Positions 6,655-15,134 of a stretch of DNA of 52,098 bases are shown piece by piece (position 1 is the first letter of the stretch; each line of letters opens with the position of its first letter). The notes under the pieces are model-generated. The model made no database searches and was not told where the DNA came from. It saw nothing but the letters and a program-made list of their open reading frames with translations. This DNA comes from an uncultured Prevotellaceae bacterium. Lineage in GTDB: Bacteria; Bacteroidota; Bacteroidia; Bacteroidales; Bacteroidaceae. A program made the translations under genes and the position numbers. The stretch covers positions 1 to 52,098 of the forward strand of contig ONMI01000007.1 of the NCBI GenBank assembly GCA_900318915.1, in the 5' to 3' direction.

Positions 6655-7686
6655 TCAGTTGAGGATGAAGAAAATGAGCTCTTTCATCAGCTCATTTGCC
6701 CCCGTATTGGGGTTGTCGAGCCCCTTTGTTTTGGCATCTATTTCTCTAAATTTGGAAATTATCTGTAGAGTTTTCATTGCCGAGTAATTTCTCATAGCCA
6801 TCATATAGGGTCGGGCAGCCCAAGAAGAGCGCAAATCGAGCGCCTGTGCCACCGACTCCTCGCTCCTATTATTGGGCGCATAATAAGCCACCATGAGATT
6901 TTGGAAGAAACTGTAGAGAAACGGGAGAAAAGCGTAGACCGATCCGGTCTTAGGATTACTGTCAAGATATTTCACTATCTTAAAAGCCTTCAGCGAGTCC
7001 TTGCTCACGATGGCGTCGCGCAGTTCAAACGAGTTGTAGTCCTTGCTCACCCCTATCTCGCGCTCCACGATTTCGGGGGTCACTCGCCTACCCTCCTCCG
7101 GCAGCGAGATGAGCACCTTGTCCATCTCCGACACCATCCTCGAGAGGTCGGCCCCGATGTGCTCCACGATCATGTGGGCCGCTTTCGGGTCGACGGTGGC
7201 GCCTTTCGACTTGAGGTAGTTCTCCACAAAAGAAGGCAGTTCATTCTCGCGTTTTTTCTTGCTCTCAAAAACAGCGCCCTCAACGGCGGCCAGTTTCAGC
7301 AGCTTTCCTGCTTTCCGCTCGCTGAGCGTTCCGTTCTTGTGGCAGATCACCAGCACGGTGGTGGGCATGGGATGCTCGGCATATTTCTCCAGCTTCTCCC
7401 ATGAGTTGAGGTTCTGCGCCTCTCTCACAATAATCACCTGGCGCTCCGCCATCATCGGATAGCCCTTGGCCAAATCGGCTATCTCGGCAGCCGTGGTGTC
7501 GAGACCGTAAAGCACCGTCTGGTTGAAGTCGCGCTCCTCTGGCTGCAGGGCATGGTCGGCGATATAGGCCGACAGCAGGTCTATATAATAAGGTTCTTCG
7601 CCCATGAGGATATAGATGGGACGGTATTGGCCGGCCCGGAGTTCTTTCATGAGCGAGTCGAAGGTGGTAGTCGTTTTCGCTGCCAT
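6655..7686 (-). CDS. holA: DNA polymerase III subunit delta
   Basis: 343 residues, the usual family length. Delta is part of the clamp loader and opens the beta sliding clamp. The N-terminal AAA+-like domain has LMGEEPYYIDLLSAYI (residues 27-42) in place of a working ATP site, as expected for delta. The middle (FELRDAIVSKDSLKAFKIVKYL) and the C-terminal helical collar domain fit the family. It is transcribed from a promoter at 7810-7840 that is a mirror image of the one for the divergent gene. A terminator follows at 6594-6629. Confidence 0.92.
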   Translation of the reverse strand: MAAKTTTTFDSLMKELRAGQYRPIYILMGEEPYYIDLLSAYIADHALQPEERDFNQTVLYGLDTTAAEIADLAKGYPMMAERQVIIVREAQNLNSWEKLEKYAEHPMPTTVLVICHKNGTLSERKAGKLLKLAAVEGAVFESKKKRENELPSFVENYLKSKGATVDPKAAHMIVEHIGADLSRMVSEMDKVLISLPEEGRRVTPEIVEREIGVSKDYNSFELRDAIVSKDSLKAFKIVKYLDSNPKTGSVYAFLPFLYSFFQNLMVAYYAPNNRSEESVAQALDLRSSWAARPYMMAMRNYSAMKTLQIISKFREIDAKTKGLDNPNTGANELMKELIFFILN

Positions 7687-7768
7687 TTCTTTCGGTTTTT
7701 TAGTTCATGGTCATTGTGCCTCCTGGCAGAAGGTGCAAGGCGGACGGGAGAAAAAAACACCTAAATGT

Positions 7769-7840
7769 TTTGTGCTGCGCCCGAATTGCACTATCTTTGC
7801 ATAGTGTTGCAAAGGTAGTGCAATTCAGGCGAAAATCAAA
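7769..7840. promoter_or_regulatory. Symmetric divergent promoter pair with 18-bp inverted repeat
   Basis: Plus strand: TTTG 7769-7772, 19 bases, TATCTTTG 7792-7799. Minus strand: TTTG at 7837-7840, 19 bases, TACCTTTG at 7810-7817. The two -7 boxes lie in the arms of an inverted repeat (7783-7800 with 7809-7826; 17 of 18 positions match and the other is a G-T pair). The predicted start sites fall within a few bases of each other in the 8-base centre. It drives holA leftward and the HSDR_N-domain gene rightward. Confidence 0.75.
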
Positions 7841-7920
7841 ATCCAAACCACACGTTTTTCAAATTCGGCAGTTTGGTCGACGCTCCGCCAGACTGTGCTG
7901 TCCGCTCACCCTCACTGCGA

Positions 7921-8403
7921 ATGACAAGACAACAACTCAACCTGCCACCCTTTCAGGCCCGGCTCCGCAGAGAGTCAGGCAGGGTGACGATATTCGATAT
8001 CCTCCGCAGAAAGTATGTGGCGCTCACTCCCGAAGAGCACGTCCGACAGCACTTCGTCCACTTCCTGTGCGAAACGTTGGGCTACCCGCCAACTGTCATG
8101 GCCAACGAGGTGATGCTCTCGGTGAGACAGAAACGGCTGCGGTGCGACACCGTGGTCTACGACTCCACAGCGCACCCCAGGATGATAGTAGAGTACAAAG
8201 CCCCCACCCTACAGGTGACGCAAGACGTGTTCGACCAGATTTCGGTCTACAATCTGCTGCTCAAGGTAGACTACCTGATTGTGAGCAACGGACTCTCGCA
8301 CTACTGCTGCAGGATGGATTATGCCAATCAAAAATATTTATTTCTTGATGATATTCCAAACTACGAATTATTTTTACAAACCATAACGAAAGAAAATCAA
8401 TAG
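7921..8403 (+). CDS. HSDR_N-domain protein (type I restriction R-subunit N-terminal-like nuclease domain), orphan
   Basis: 160 residues from ATG 7921; a TTG 48 bases upstream would add 16 residues of no clear merit. From about residue 20 it resembles the HSDR_N_2 domain: VRQHFVHFLCETLGYP, then LRCDTVVYDS, then MIVEYKAP. The D...ExK pattern (residues about 79-102) fits a PD-(D/E)XK nuclease fold. No helicase or methylase gene is nearby, so it is not a restriction subunit in context. In Bacteroidetes such stand-alone proteins are common and of unknown function. The family call is from motif recall and the function is open. Confidence 0.75.
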   Translation: MTRQQLNLPPFQARLRRESGRVTIFDILRRKYVALTPEEHVRQHFVHFLCETLGYPPTVMANEVMLSVRQKRLRCDTVVYDSTAHPRMIVEYKAPTLQVTQDVFDQISVYNLLLKVDYLIVSNGLSHYCCRMDYANQKYLFLDDIPNYELFLQTITKENQ

Positions 8404-8418
8404 AAAAGCGATTAGGAT

Positions 8419-9282
8419 ATGGGCATTTTCAAATGGATAGGCGGTTTTCTGGGATGGATGGTAGGCGGTCCGCTGGGTCTGCTTGCCGGTCTCTTCATCG
8501 GTAGCATGTTCGACAGCGACGACTCTACCGCATCAATTGGCAGCGGAGGCTACACCGGCGGCAGCTATACCCCCGGCGGCGGCAACTACGATGCCGGACA
8601 GCGCAACAGTTTCTTGTTCTCCATGATGGTGCTGGCCTCCTACATCATCAAGGCCGACGGCAAGGTGATGCACTCGGAGATGGAATATGTAAGACAGTTC
8701 CTGCGCCAAAACTTCGGCGGCGATGCCGAGACACAGGGCGACCAGATACTGAGAAGGCTCTTCGAGGAGCAGGACCGTATGGCCGCCCGCGACCCCAATG
8801 CCTTCCGCAAGATTATACAGGACAGCTGCCGGCAGATGGCGCGGAATATGGACGACGGGATGCTGCAGCAGTTGCTCTACTTCCTGGTGCTCCTGGCCAA
8901 AGCCGACGGCAAGGTGCCCGATGCCGAACTGCGCGCCCTCTACGAGGTGGCACAATATCTGGGACTCTCGGCCAGCGACGTCGACTCCATGCTCCACATG
9001 AGCGGCGGCTACACCGGCAGCGGCAGAAGCGGGAACAGCGGCTCCAACAACAGCGGTCCCGCCCGCAACGAAATGAGCCTGGACGACGCCTACAAGATTT
9101 TGGGCGTGAGTCCTTCCGCCTCCGACGACGAGGTGAAGGCAGCTTACAGGAAGATGGCACTCAAGCACCATCCCGACCGGGTGGCCACCCTGGGCGACGA
9201 CGTGCGCAAAGCCGCCGAAAAGAAGTTCAAGGAGATAGGCCAGGCGAAGGACAAAGTGTATGCCGCACGCGGACTGCGGTGA
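8419..9282 (+). CDS. DjlA-like co-chaperone: TerB domain plus C-terminal J domain
   Basis: 287 residues. A glycine-rich hydrophobic N-terminus (residues 5-30, [21 protein letters not shown]) may enter the membrane. Next come a Gly/Ser/Tyr linker, a TerB-like helical domain (about 58-195, two similar halves each with KADGKV), another Gly/Ser/Asn linker, and a J domain (222-287) with the HPD triad in KHHPDR. J domains stimulate the ATPase of DnaK. This order matches DjlA. The start lies 15 bases after the HSDR_N gene stop, so both may share the divergent promoter. A terminator follows at 9307-9339. Confidence 0.88.
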   Translation: MGIFKWIGGFLGWMVGGPLGLLAGLFIGSMFDSDDSTASIGSGGYTGGSYTPGGGNYDAGQRNSFLFSMMVLASYIIKADGKVMHSEMEYVRQFLRQNFGGDAETQGDQILRRLFEEQDRMAARDPNAFRKIIQDSCRQMARNMDDGMLQQLLYFLVLLAKADGKVPDAELRALYEVAQYLGLSASDVDSMLHMSGGYTGSGRSGNSGSNNSGPARNEMSLDDAYKILGVSPSASDDEVKAAYRKMALKHHPDRVATLGDDVRKAAEKKFKEIGQAKDKVYAARGLR

Positions 9283-9306
9283 CACAAATCCCGACAGACA
9301 GAAACG

Positions 9307-9339
9307 ACAGGGGCGGCCTCGACGGGCCGCCCCTGTTTT
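9307..9339 (+). terminator. Rho-independent terminator after the DjlA-like gene
   Basis: Perfect 12-bp GC-rich stem (9307-9318 with 9325-9336), a 6-base loop and TTTT at 9336-9339. Confidence 0.75.
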
Positions 9340-9403
9340 GTGGTTCAGAAATTCTGTGGTTCAGAAAACCTGTAGTCCAGAAATTTCTGTAGTTCAGAAA
9401 AAA
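9340..9403. repeat. Four imperfect 15-17 bp tandem repeats
   Basis: Units begin GTGGTTCAGAAA, GTGGTTCAGAAA, GTAGTCCAGAAA and GTAGTTCAGAAA at 9340, 9356, 9372 and 9389. They fill the gap between the DjlA-like terminator and the aldA stop codon. The CAGAAA core also occurs in the larger array at 5076-5405. Confidence 0.7.
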
Positions 9404-9410
9404 GCAATTC

Positions 9411-10850
9411 CTACTCGTAGTGGGTGTCGAGGTAGACCACCTTGGTGACAAGGTATTCCTCCACACCGTGCTTGCCGTCGGCACCGCCGATACCGCTCTT
9501 CTTCATGCCGGCATGGAATCCCTGCATGGCCTCGAAGTGCTCACGGTTGATATAGGTCTCGCCGAACTCAAGCTCGCGGCAGACCTTGGCGGCCGTGTCG
9601 ATGCTCTTGGTGAACACCGATGAGGCAAGGCCGTACTCCACATCGTTGGCCCAGGCTATCACCTGGTCGATGTCCTCAAACTCCACAATAGGAAGCACGG
9701 GGCCGAAGGTCTCCTCATGGATGATGTCGAAGTCCTGCTTGCAGTCATCGAGCAGCGTGGCGGCATAGAAGTAGCCCTTCTCCCCCACTCTGTGACCGCC
9801 GCAGAGCACCTTGGCTCCCTGCTCAATGGCATGGGCCACCTTGGCCTCCACGCTTTCAAGCGCACGCTTCTCCACGAGCGGGCCCATGTCGACAGAGTCG
9901 TCCTTGCAGGGGTCGCCCACTTTCACTGCCTCAAACTTGCGCAGCAGAATTTCGGTGAACTCCTTCTTGATGTCCTTGTGCACATACACACGCTCGGCAT
10001 TGTTGCAGATCTGGCCGTTGTTGCCGATACGCGAGTCGAGAATCCACTGTGCTGCGGCTTCAAGGTCGGCATCGGGGAATACGATGGCAGGAGCCTTTCC
10101 ACCCAACTCGAGCGAAACCTTGGTGATGTTGTCGGCGGCAGCCTTCATGATGCTGGTTCCAGCACCCACGCTGCCCGTCACACTCACGATACCAATCTTC
10201 GGACTGGCGGCCATGGCATTGCCCACCACAGATCCGCGGCCGGTAATCACATTGAACACACCTGCAGGCAGACCGGTCTCATCGACCACCTTGGCAAACT
10301 CGGTGCAGTTCTCAGGCGTGAGCTGTGAGGGTTTGATAACAATGGTACAGCCTGTGATAAGGGCAGCACCAGCCTTACGGGCAATAAGGAAGAATGGGAA
10401 GTTCCAGGGCAGGATACCGGCCACCACACCGATAGGCTCCTTGAAGAGCATGATGGTCTCGCCACGACGGTCGCTGGGAATAATCTCGCCCTCTATAGAG
10501 CGGGCGAAAGTGGCCATGTAGTCAAAGTAGTCGGCTGTCACGCCCACCTCTACAGAGGCCCAGTTGCGTGTCTTGCCCTGCTCGCGCATGATGATGTCGA
10601 CGAACTCGTCATGGCGGCGGCGGATGCCGTCGGCCATCTTCTTCAGATAAGCGGCACGCTCAATGGCTGGCGTCTTGGCCCAGGCCTTCTGTGCGGCAGC
10701 GGCGGCAGAGAGGGCTTCGTCGGCTTCCTCAACCGTTGCGGCCGGCTGGCGGCTGATCACTTCCTCTGTAGAAGGATTCAGAACATCAATCCACTCACCC
10801 GACTTACTCTCAACGAACTTTCCGTTGATGTACATTTTCAAATCTTTCAT
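9411..10850 (-). CDS. aldA: Aldehyde dehydrogenase, lactaldehyde/glycolaldehyde type (AldA-like)
   Basis: 479 residues, the full length for NAD(P)-dependent aldehyde dehydrogenases. Active-site residues are visible: Asn150 in LPWNFP, Glu248 in LELGG and the nucleophile Cys282 in GQICNNAERV. The CNNAERVYV context resembles AldA of enterobacteria, which oxidises L-lactaldehyde from fucose and rhamnose breakdown to lactate. The substrate is inferred from that likeness alone; succinate-semialdehyde dehydrogenases are related. The gene stands alone. A -7 box TACCTTTG lies on the minus strand at 10921-10928, about 70 bases upstream. Confidence 0.85.
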   Translation of the reverse strand: MKDLKMYINGKFVESKSGEWIDVLNPSTEEVISRQPAATVEEADEALSAAAAAQKAWAKTPAIERAAYLKKMADGIRRRHDEFVDIIMREQGKTRNWASVEVGVTADYFDYMATFARSIEGEIIPSDRRGETIMLFKEPIGVVAGILPWNFPFFLIARKAGAALITGCTIVIKPSQLTPENCTEFAKVVDETGLPAGVFNVITGRGSVVGNAMAASPKIGIVSVTGSVGAGTSIMKAAADNITKVSLELGGKAPAIVFPDADLEAAAQWILDSRIGNNGQICNNAERVYVHKDIKKEFTEILLRKFEAVKVGDPCKDDSVDMGPLVEKRALESVEAKVAHAIEQGAKVLCGGHRVGEKGYFYAATLLDDCKQDFDIIHEETFGPVLPIVEFEDIDQVIAWANDVEYGLASSVFTKSIDTAAKVCRELEFGETYINREHFEAMQGFHAGMKKSGIGGADGKHGVEEYLVTKVVYLDTHYE

Positions 10851-11055
10851 AAGGTATTGTTTTGGTTAGACAATAGAACGCTGTTTTTCATGTTCTGACC
10901 CACACAGGCCAGACTTAACACAAAGGTAATAAAAATTGCGAAAATTGTTTCGGAATGAACAATTTTTTCAGTATTTTTTATCATAAATTAATGAGGAACC
11001 ACTCACGGCGAGGGATCCTCATTCTTCCTATTTCCATACACGCTGCAGCAGGCTG

Positions 11056-11457
11056 TCAGCGCACGGCTATCTTCACGGTCTTGCCGCCAGTCTTGAGCAC
11101 ATAGGCGCCGCGCTTGAGGCTTGCCCTCGCCGCATCCATATCCTGATAAGAGCCCAACTGACGGCCGTCGGTGCCGTAGACGACGACCGGTTCCTTGCTG
11201 CCGGTCATCTCGGCCATGTCGACACCATTGGTGTCGGAGAAGTACATCTTTGTCAGCTCCGTCAGTGAGAGCGAGAGGTTCTCACTGCCCGCCGTGGCTT
11301 TCATCTGCCCGTCGGAGAAGGTAATCACCAGGCCCGAGGTCTTGATGGAATGCAGGGCGCCGTCGGAGGTCTGAAAGGTGAGGTAGTCGTAGGTCTGTGC
11401 GCCGAGTCGGCCGCAGAAGGCCAGCATCACGGCCAGTATCATCACTGCTTTTCTCAT
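11056..11457 (-). CDS. Small secreted protein with T9SS-like C-terminal motif, unknown function
   Basis: 133 residues with a signal peptide (about 1-20, ending GRLGAQ). The body begins DYLTFQTSDG and has repeated short beta-like segments (LVITFSDGQM, LTKMYFSDTNG). The last 20 or so residues, GAYVLKTGGKTVKIAVR, resemble the short tail shared by many Prevotella secreted proteins and by type IX secretion sorting domains (GxYxxK...GKTxKxxxR). It is the last gene of the VTC operon, 19 bases after the DUF2490 gene. I cannot assign a function; secretion is likely. Confidence 0.75.
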   Translation of the reverse strand: MRKAVMILAVMLAFCGRLGAQTYDYLTFQTSDGALHSIKTSGLVITFSDGQMKATAGSENLSLSLTELTKMYFSDTNGVDMAEMTGSKEPVVVYGTDGRQLGSYQDMDAARASLKRGAYVLKTGGKTVKIAVR

Positions 11458-11476
11458 ATCGTCGATTTATTAATAA

Positions 11477-12238
11477 TTAGAACTTGAAAGTATATCCCAC
11501 CCCCACGATATGCGTGTTGGGGTCTTCGTCGTCGCGGTCGTAGATGTGCTGATAGCGGTAGAAGGCGTTCAGCACATGCTGCTTGGAGAGTTTGTACTCC
11601 GTGCCCACGGTAAATCTGCCTTTCTGCACATTCCATCCGTTGTACAGTTCCACGCTCGCATAGGGCTCCCAGGGACAGCGCTTCTTGCTGTACGAGAGCT
11701 GCAGGCGGGAGCGCAGCACATTCTTGGCCTTGCTGCTCACTGTCTTGTCCGACCACTCCTCGTCGTCCTCATCCCAGCGCTGCACCACTTTTTCCGGCCG
11801 GTAAGTATACTGCCAGCGCTCTCTGAGCGAGAGGGTGAAGTTCCCCATATCGGCGCTTCCGGTCAGCGATACATGCACACGGTGCCGCAGCCGCCAGTAG
11901 TCGGGCGTCCACTTGTTCAAATTGCCGTTGTCGTGATAGGTGTATTTCTCTGCGACATGGTCATCGATGAGCACATATCCGGCGCTAGCCTTCAACCAGG
12001 GGAACAACTTGTAGGAGGCCGTCACGCCCACGCTCCAGCGGTCGAGCTCGCCCACATTGTCGCGGGTGCGCAGCTCGGCATCCAGCCCCACAGAGAGTTT
12101 CTTGTCCACTTTTTTCACCGCCTCGACCGTGGTCCACAGACCGAAGTCATCGTCCTTGTCGCCGTCGTCCTGCGCGCTCACGGCCAGCGGCACAAGCAGC
12201 AGCAGGGCAGCCATTGTCATCAGTTTTGTCTTCATCAT
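11477..12238 (-). CDS. DUF2490-like outer membrane beta-barrel protein
   Basis: 253 residues. The signal peptide covers about residues 1-22 (LLLLVPLAVSAQ). The mature part is a run of alternating beta strands with aromatic girdles (WSVGVTASYKLFPWLKASAGYVL, FTLSLRERWQYTY, YASVELYNGW). It ends in a terminal aromatic strand, IVGVGYTFKF, as in outer membrane barrels. Length and pattern fit DUF2490. Its start overlaps the stop of the DUF4956 gene by 4 bases, so it is translationally coupled to an inner-membrane protein and a VTC-domain enzyme. A role with that pair is inference. Confidence 0.8.
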   Translation of the reverse strand: MMKTKLMTMAALLLLVPLAVSAQDDGDKDDDFGLWTTVEAVKKVDKKLSVGLDAELRTRDNVGELDRWSVGVTASYKLFPWLKASAGYVLIDDHVAEKYTYHDNGNLNKWTPDYWRLRHRVHVSLTGSADMGNFTLSLRERWQYTYRPEKVVQRWDEDDEEWSDKTVSSKAKNVLRSRLQLSYSKKRCPWEPYASVELYNGWNVQKGRFTVGTEYKLSKQHVLNAFYRYQHIYDRDDEDPNTHIVGVGYTFKF

Positions 12239-12915
12239 TCGCCTACATTTCTCCAGTCTTCATTGGTCAGTTTCAGCTTCTCATTCAGTTCCGTCTCAGG
12301 ATGTTTGTCGTCCTGACGGTAGTAGACCTTCAGCACGGCCATGTCGCGCAGGAAATCGATGGCGCCCACCTCCACCCGCACCACGTCAAGGCCGGTACGC
12401 TCCTTGAGGTCGGCCACGAGTTCTTCTTTCCGGTCCTGGTGTATCAGCGCAATACGGTCGTACTGCACCAGTTTGCTCGGCATCACCTTGATGCTGCGCT
12501 CACATATCCACACGCACAACACAATGAGCAGGTCGGTGAGTGCCAGTTCCGCCAGGGGCATGGTCGATGCCAGGGCGTTGACCACCGAGAGGCATATCAC
12601 CACAAAGAGATAGGTCATCTCTCTCACAGGCATGGCATCGGTACGGTAGCGCATGATGCTGAAGATGCCGAACATGCCGATGCCCACACCGATGCCCGTC
12701 TTGCCTTTCATATCCTCGAGCACGAAAATCATGAAGAACACGATGAAGAAGATGGCCACACCGATGAGCATGAAGGTGAAATAGAAGTCGCGCCGATGGC
12801 TCTTGTGGTAATAGAGTAGGTCTACCACCACCCAATTGGTGAGCAGGCATATCAAGAACCGCACTATCATGTGCAGATAGTCGGCCGAAACGAAATTAAA
12901 CAGGGTTTCCATCAT
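12235..12915 (-). CDS. DUF4956 membrane protein, partner of VTC-domain protein
   Basis: 226 residues from the ATG at 12915; the in-frame start at 12942 lies inside the VTC gene and would add nine poorly supported residues. There are four probable membrane segments in the first half (about residues 15-150, for example FTFMLIGVAIFFIVFFMIFVL and YLFVVICLSVVNALA), then a soluble C-terminus of about 80 residues with YDRIALIHQDR and LDVVRVEVGAIDFLRDMAVLKVYY. This plan fits DUF4956, which is often found beside VTC-domain genes in bacteria. It overlaps DUF2490 by 4 bases and starts 12 bases after the VTC stop. Confidence 0.85.
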   Translation of the reverse strand: MMETLFNFVSADYLHMIVRFLICLLTNWVVVDLLYYHKSHRRDFYFTFMLIGVAIFFIVFFMIFVLEDMKGKTGIGVGIGMFGIFSIMRYRTDAMPVREMTYLFVVICLSVVNALASTMPLAELALTDLLIVLCVWICERSIKVMPSKLVQYDRIALIHQDRKEELVADLKERTGLDVVRVEVGAIDFLRDMAVLKVYYRQDDKHPETELNEKLKLTNEDWRNVGE

Positions 12916-12926
12916 GATTCTTTCTA

Positions 12927-13688
12927 TTAGGGGATTTGCCAATTGTCAGACGATGCAATCTTCGCTACCGACATGAGCCGGGGCTTGAAACGGTTCACAC
13001 GCAGACTGTCGTTGGTCAGTGCCGACCCGATGCAATACTTGCTGAACCCAAGGGGGAACACGCGCAGTCGGCGGAGCATCTCCAAGACAGGCGAGGGGCA
13101 AAGGCCGTCGCGCTTCAGTTCGACAATCACAAGAGGTGCCATGTCTACACTGACGCCAGTGAGCGGATTGTGAAAGGTCAGACCGGTATCGATGGTGAGC
13201 CGCTCGGTAAGGGCCCTGTTCACCAGTGTGACCCGGTGGAAATCATTGTCGAGCACCCGGTGGAGCCGCTCAGGGCGGTAGCGCAGGTGCTCGCAGATGA
13301 AAGCCCGTTTCCCTGTCTCCATGATGTCCATACCGTCTACCTGCATGCGTCTTTTCCTCGTCCGCCCGTGGTTGTTTTTTGTCTTCACCTCCATAAATTG
13401 GAGATTGGAGCTCACATAGGTGCGGAAACGCAGTTTCTGCCGATTGGTGTGCCCGCTCTGGTGCACATAGAACATGTCAAAGTCTTCGGTGTCGAAATAA
13501 GTGGTAAGATAGCGCATGTTGCGCTCTCCCCCTATTTCCTGCACCAAGTAATCATCGTGCGCCATGGAAAGAAGCCGGTACAGCACTGACTGGGTGGTCA
13601 CGAACTTGGTATCAATCCTGTTCATGAGCCTCACATCCGCCATCTCGCCGAGTGTAATCCTGCCAAACTGTTCCAACAACCGTTCCAT
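12927..13688 (-). CDS. VTC-domain protein, putative polyphosphate polymerase
   Basis: 253 residues, one VTC catalytic-type domain. Conserved charged positions of the tunnel fold are present: NRIDTKF near residue 24, KLRFRTY near 87, FMEVKTK near 98, ERLTID near 164 and IVELKRDG near 187. In yeast Vtc4 this fold makes polyphosphate from nucleoside triphosphate; the bacterial versions are much less studied. It is first in a tight operon with a DUF4956 membrane protein, a beta-barrel and a secreted protein. A -7 box TATCTTTG lies on the minus strand at 13737-13744. The fold is fairly sure and the product is inferred. Confidence 0.85.
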   Translation of the reverse strand: MERLLEQFGRITLGEMADVRLMNRIDTKFVTTQSVLYRLLSMAHDDYLVQEIGGERNMRYLTTYFDTEDFDMFYVHQSGHTNRQKLRFRTYVSSNLQFMEVKTKNNHGRTRKRRMQVDGMDIMETGKRAFICEHLRYRPERLHRVLDNDFHRVTLVNRALTERLTIDTGLTFHNPLTGVSVDMAPLVIVELKRDGLCPSPVLEMLRRLRVFPLGFSKYCIGSALTNDSLRVNRFKPRLMSVAKIASSDNWQIP

Positions 13689-13809
13689 AACGCATCATGA
13701 TTTGAGTGTCGCATTCATCTTTCTTTTTCCACGTTGCAAAGATAAGACGAAGCGCGGCTTTCCCGAAATATAATCAACAAACGGATGAAATGAATCAACG
13801 AAGCCGGTT

Positions 13810-14820
13810 TTACCTCACATTGCCCACTTTCACCAGATATTCGGCTATCTGCACCGCATTGAGGGCAGCGCCCTTGCGTATCTGGTCGCCACTGAGCCAG
13901 AAGGTGAGGCCGCATTCGCAGGCCAGGTCCTTGCGCACACGTCCCACATAGATGTCGTCGTGGCCTGCCGTCTCGAGCGGCATGGGATAGACCAGATTAG
14001 CAGGGTCGTCGCACAGGGTGCATCCGGGAGCGGCGGCGATGGCCGCCTGGGCCTCGGCCACGGAGAGCGGCCTCTCGGTCTCTATCCACACACTCTCCGA
14101 GTGGGAGCGTAGCGACGACACCCTGACGCAAGTGGCCGAGCAGCACACGTCGGAGTGCATGATCTTGCGGGTCTCGTTGTACATCTTCATTTCTTCCTTG
14201 GTATATCCGTTGGGCTGGAACACGTCGATCTGAGGTATCACGTTATAGGCCAGCTGATGGGGGAACTTCTTCACCGTCACAGGCTTGTTCTCCACAATCT
14301 CACGATACTGCTGCTCCAATTCGGCCATGGCGGCGGCACCGGCGCCGCTGGCGCTCTGATAGCTCGACACGTGTATGCGCTTGATATGCGACAGACGCTC
14401 CAGGGGCTGCAGCACCACCACCATCATGATGGTGGTACAGTTGGGGTTGGCAATAATGCCGCGGGGTCTTTCAAGGGCATCGGCGGCGTTGCACTCGGGC
14501 ACCACCAGGGGCACATCGTCGTCCATACGAAAAGCGCTCGAATTGTCTATCATCACAGCGCCGTATTTCGTTATGGTGTCGGCAAACTCTCTCGAGGTGC
14601 CTGCACCTGCCGAGGTGAAGGCGATATCGATGTCGCGGAAATCATCATTGTGCTGCAGCAGTTTCACCGTATAATCTTTCCCTTTGAAGGAATACTTACG
14701 GCCCGCACTGCGCTCTGAACCGAAAAGCACTAAATCGTCGACGGGAAAATTTCTCTCTGCCAACACTCGCAGGAATTCCTGCCCAACAGCGCCACTGGCG
14801 CCCACAATAGCTACTCTCAT
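13810..14820 (-). CDS. asd: Aspartate-semialdehyde dehydrogenase
   Basis: 336 residues. It reduces aspartyl phosphate to aspartate semialdehyde with NADPH, the branch point to lysine/diaminopimelate, threonine and methionine. It shows the NADP-binding GASGAVGQ (7-14), the nucleophile Cys128 in NPNCTT and SASGAG of the substrate site. An AAGGAG sequence lies 5 bases before the ATG, one of the few clear ribosome binding sites here. A -7 box TAATTTTG is on the minus strand at 14913-14920, so the leader is about 85 bases and contains a hairpin at 14854-14872. Confidence 0.96.
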   Translation of the reverse strand: MRVAIVGASGAVGQEFLRVLAERNFPVDDLVLFGSERSAGRKYSFKGKDYTVKLLQHNDDFRDIDIAFTSAGAGTSREFADTITKYGAVMIDNSSAFRMDDDVPLVVPECNAADALERPRGIIANPNCTTIMMVVVLQPLERLSHIKRIHVSSYQSASGAGAAAMAELEQQYREIVENKPVTVKKFPHQLAYNVIPQIDVFQPNGYTKEEMKMYNETRKIMHSDVCCSATCVRVSSLRSHSESVWIETERPLSVAEAQAAIAAAPGCTLCDDPANLVYPMPLETAGHDDIYVGRVRKDLACECGLTFWLSGDQIRKGAALNAVQIAEYLVKVGNVR

Positions 14821-14853
14821 TTCTCCTTATTATTATAATAACACATATTACCT

Positions 14854-14872
14854 GCGTGCCCTGACGGCACGC
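14854..14872 (-). promoter_or_regulatory. Hairpin in the asd leader
   Basis: Perfect 7-bp stem GCGTGCC/GGCACGC with a 5-base loop, 34 bases upstream of the asd ATG. It lies in the region between the asd -7 box (14913-14920) and the start codon. It is too short to call a riboswitch. The rest of 14873-15134 holds only promoter-like boxes. Confidence 0.3.
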
Positions 14873-15134
14873 TTCCACGGCCGCCATCAAACAGACGACA
14901 CTATGGAATGTGCAAAATTAGTATTTTCCCGCCAAAAGAGAGCATTCCGTTGCGCCTTTTTGCAAAAAGTTATCACTTCGTAACACTAAGTGCCTTTTTT
15001 CTTCTTTTTTTGTAGTCCGCACCACGAGAAGAAGTCTAAAAAAGTATTCTGCTCTCATCATTCTACCGCATTTATTCGCCCATGTCGGGGATTTTGAGTA
15101 AATTTGCAGTAGAAAACCATTTTCTCCAGTCTAT

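Noticed and set aside
7873-7920. TTG start extending the HSDR_N-domain protein by 16 residues
   Set aside because: The extension has no family-like residues, and an ATG at 7921 gives a normal start.
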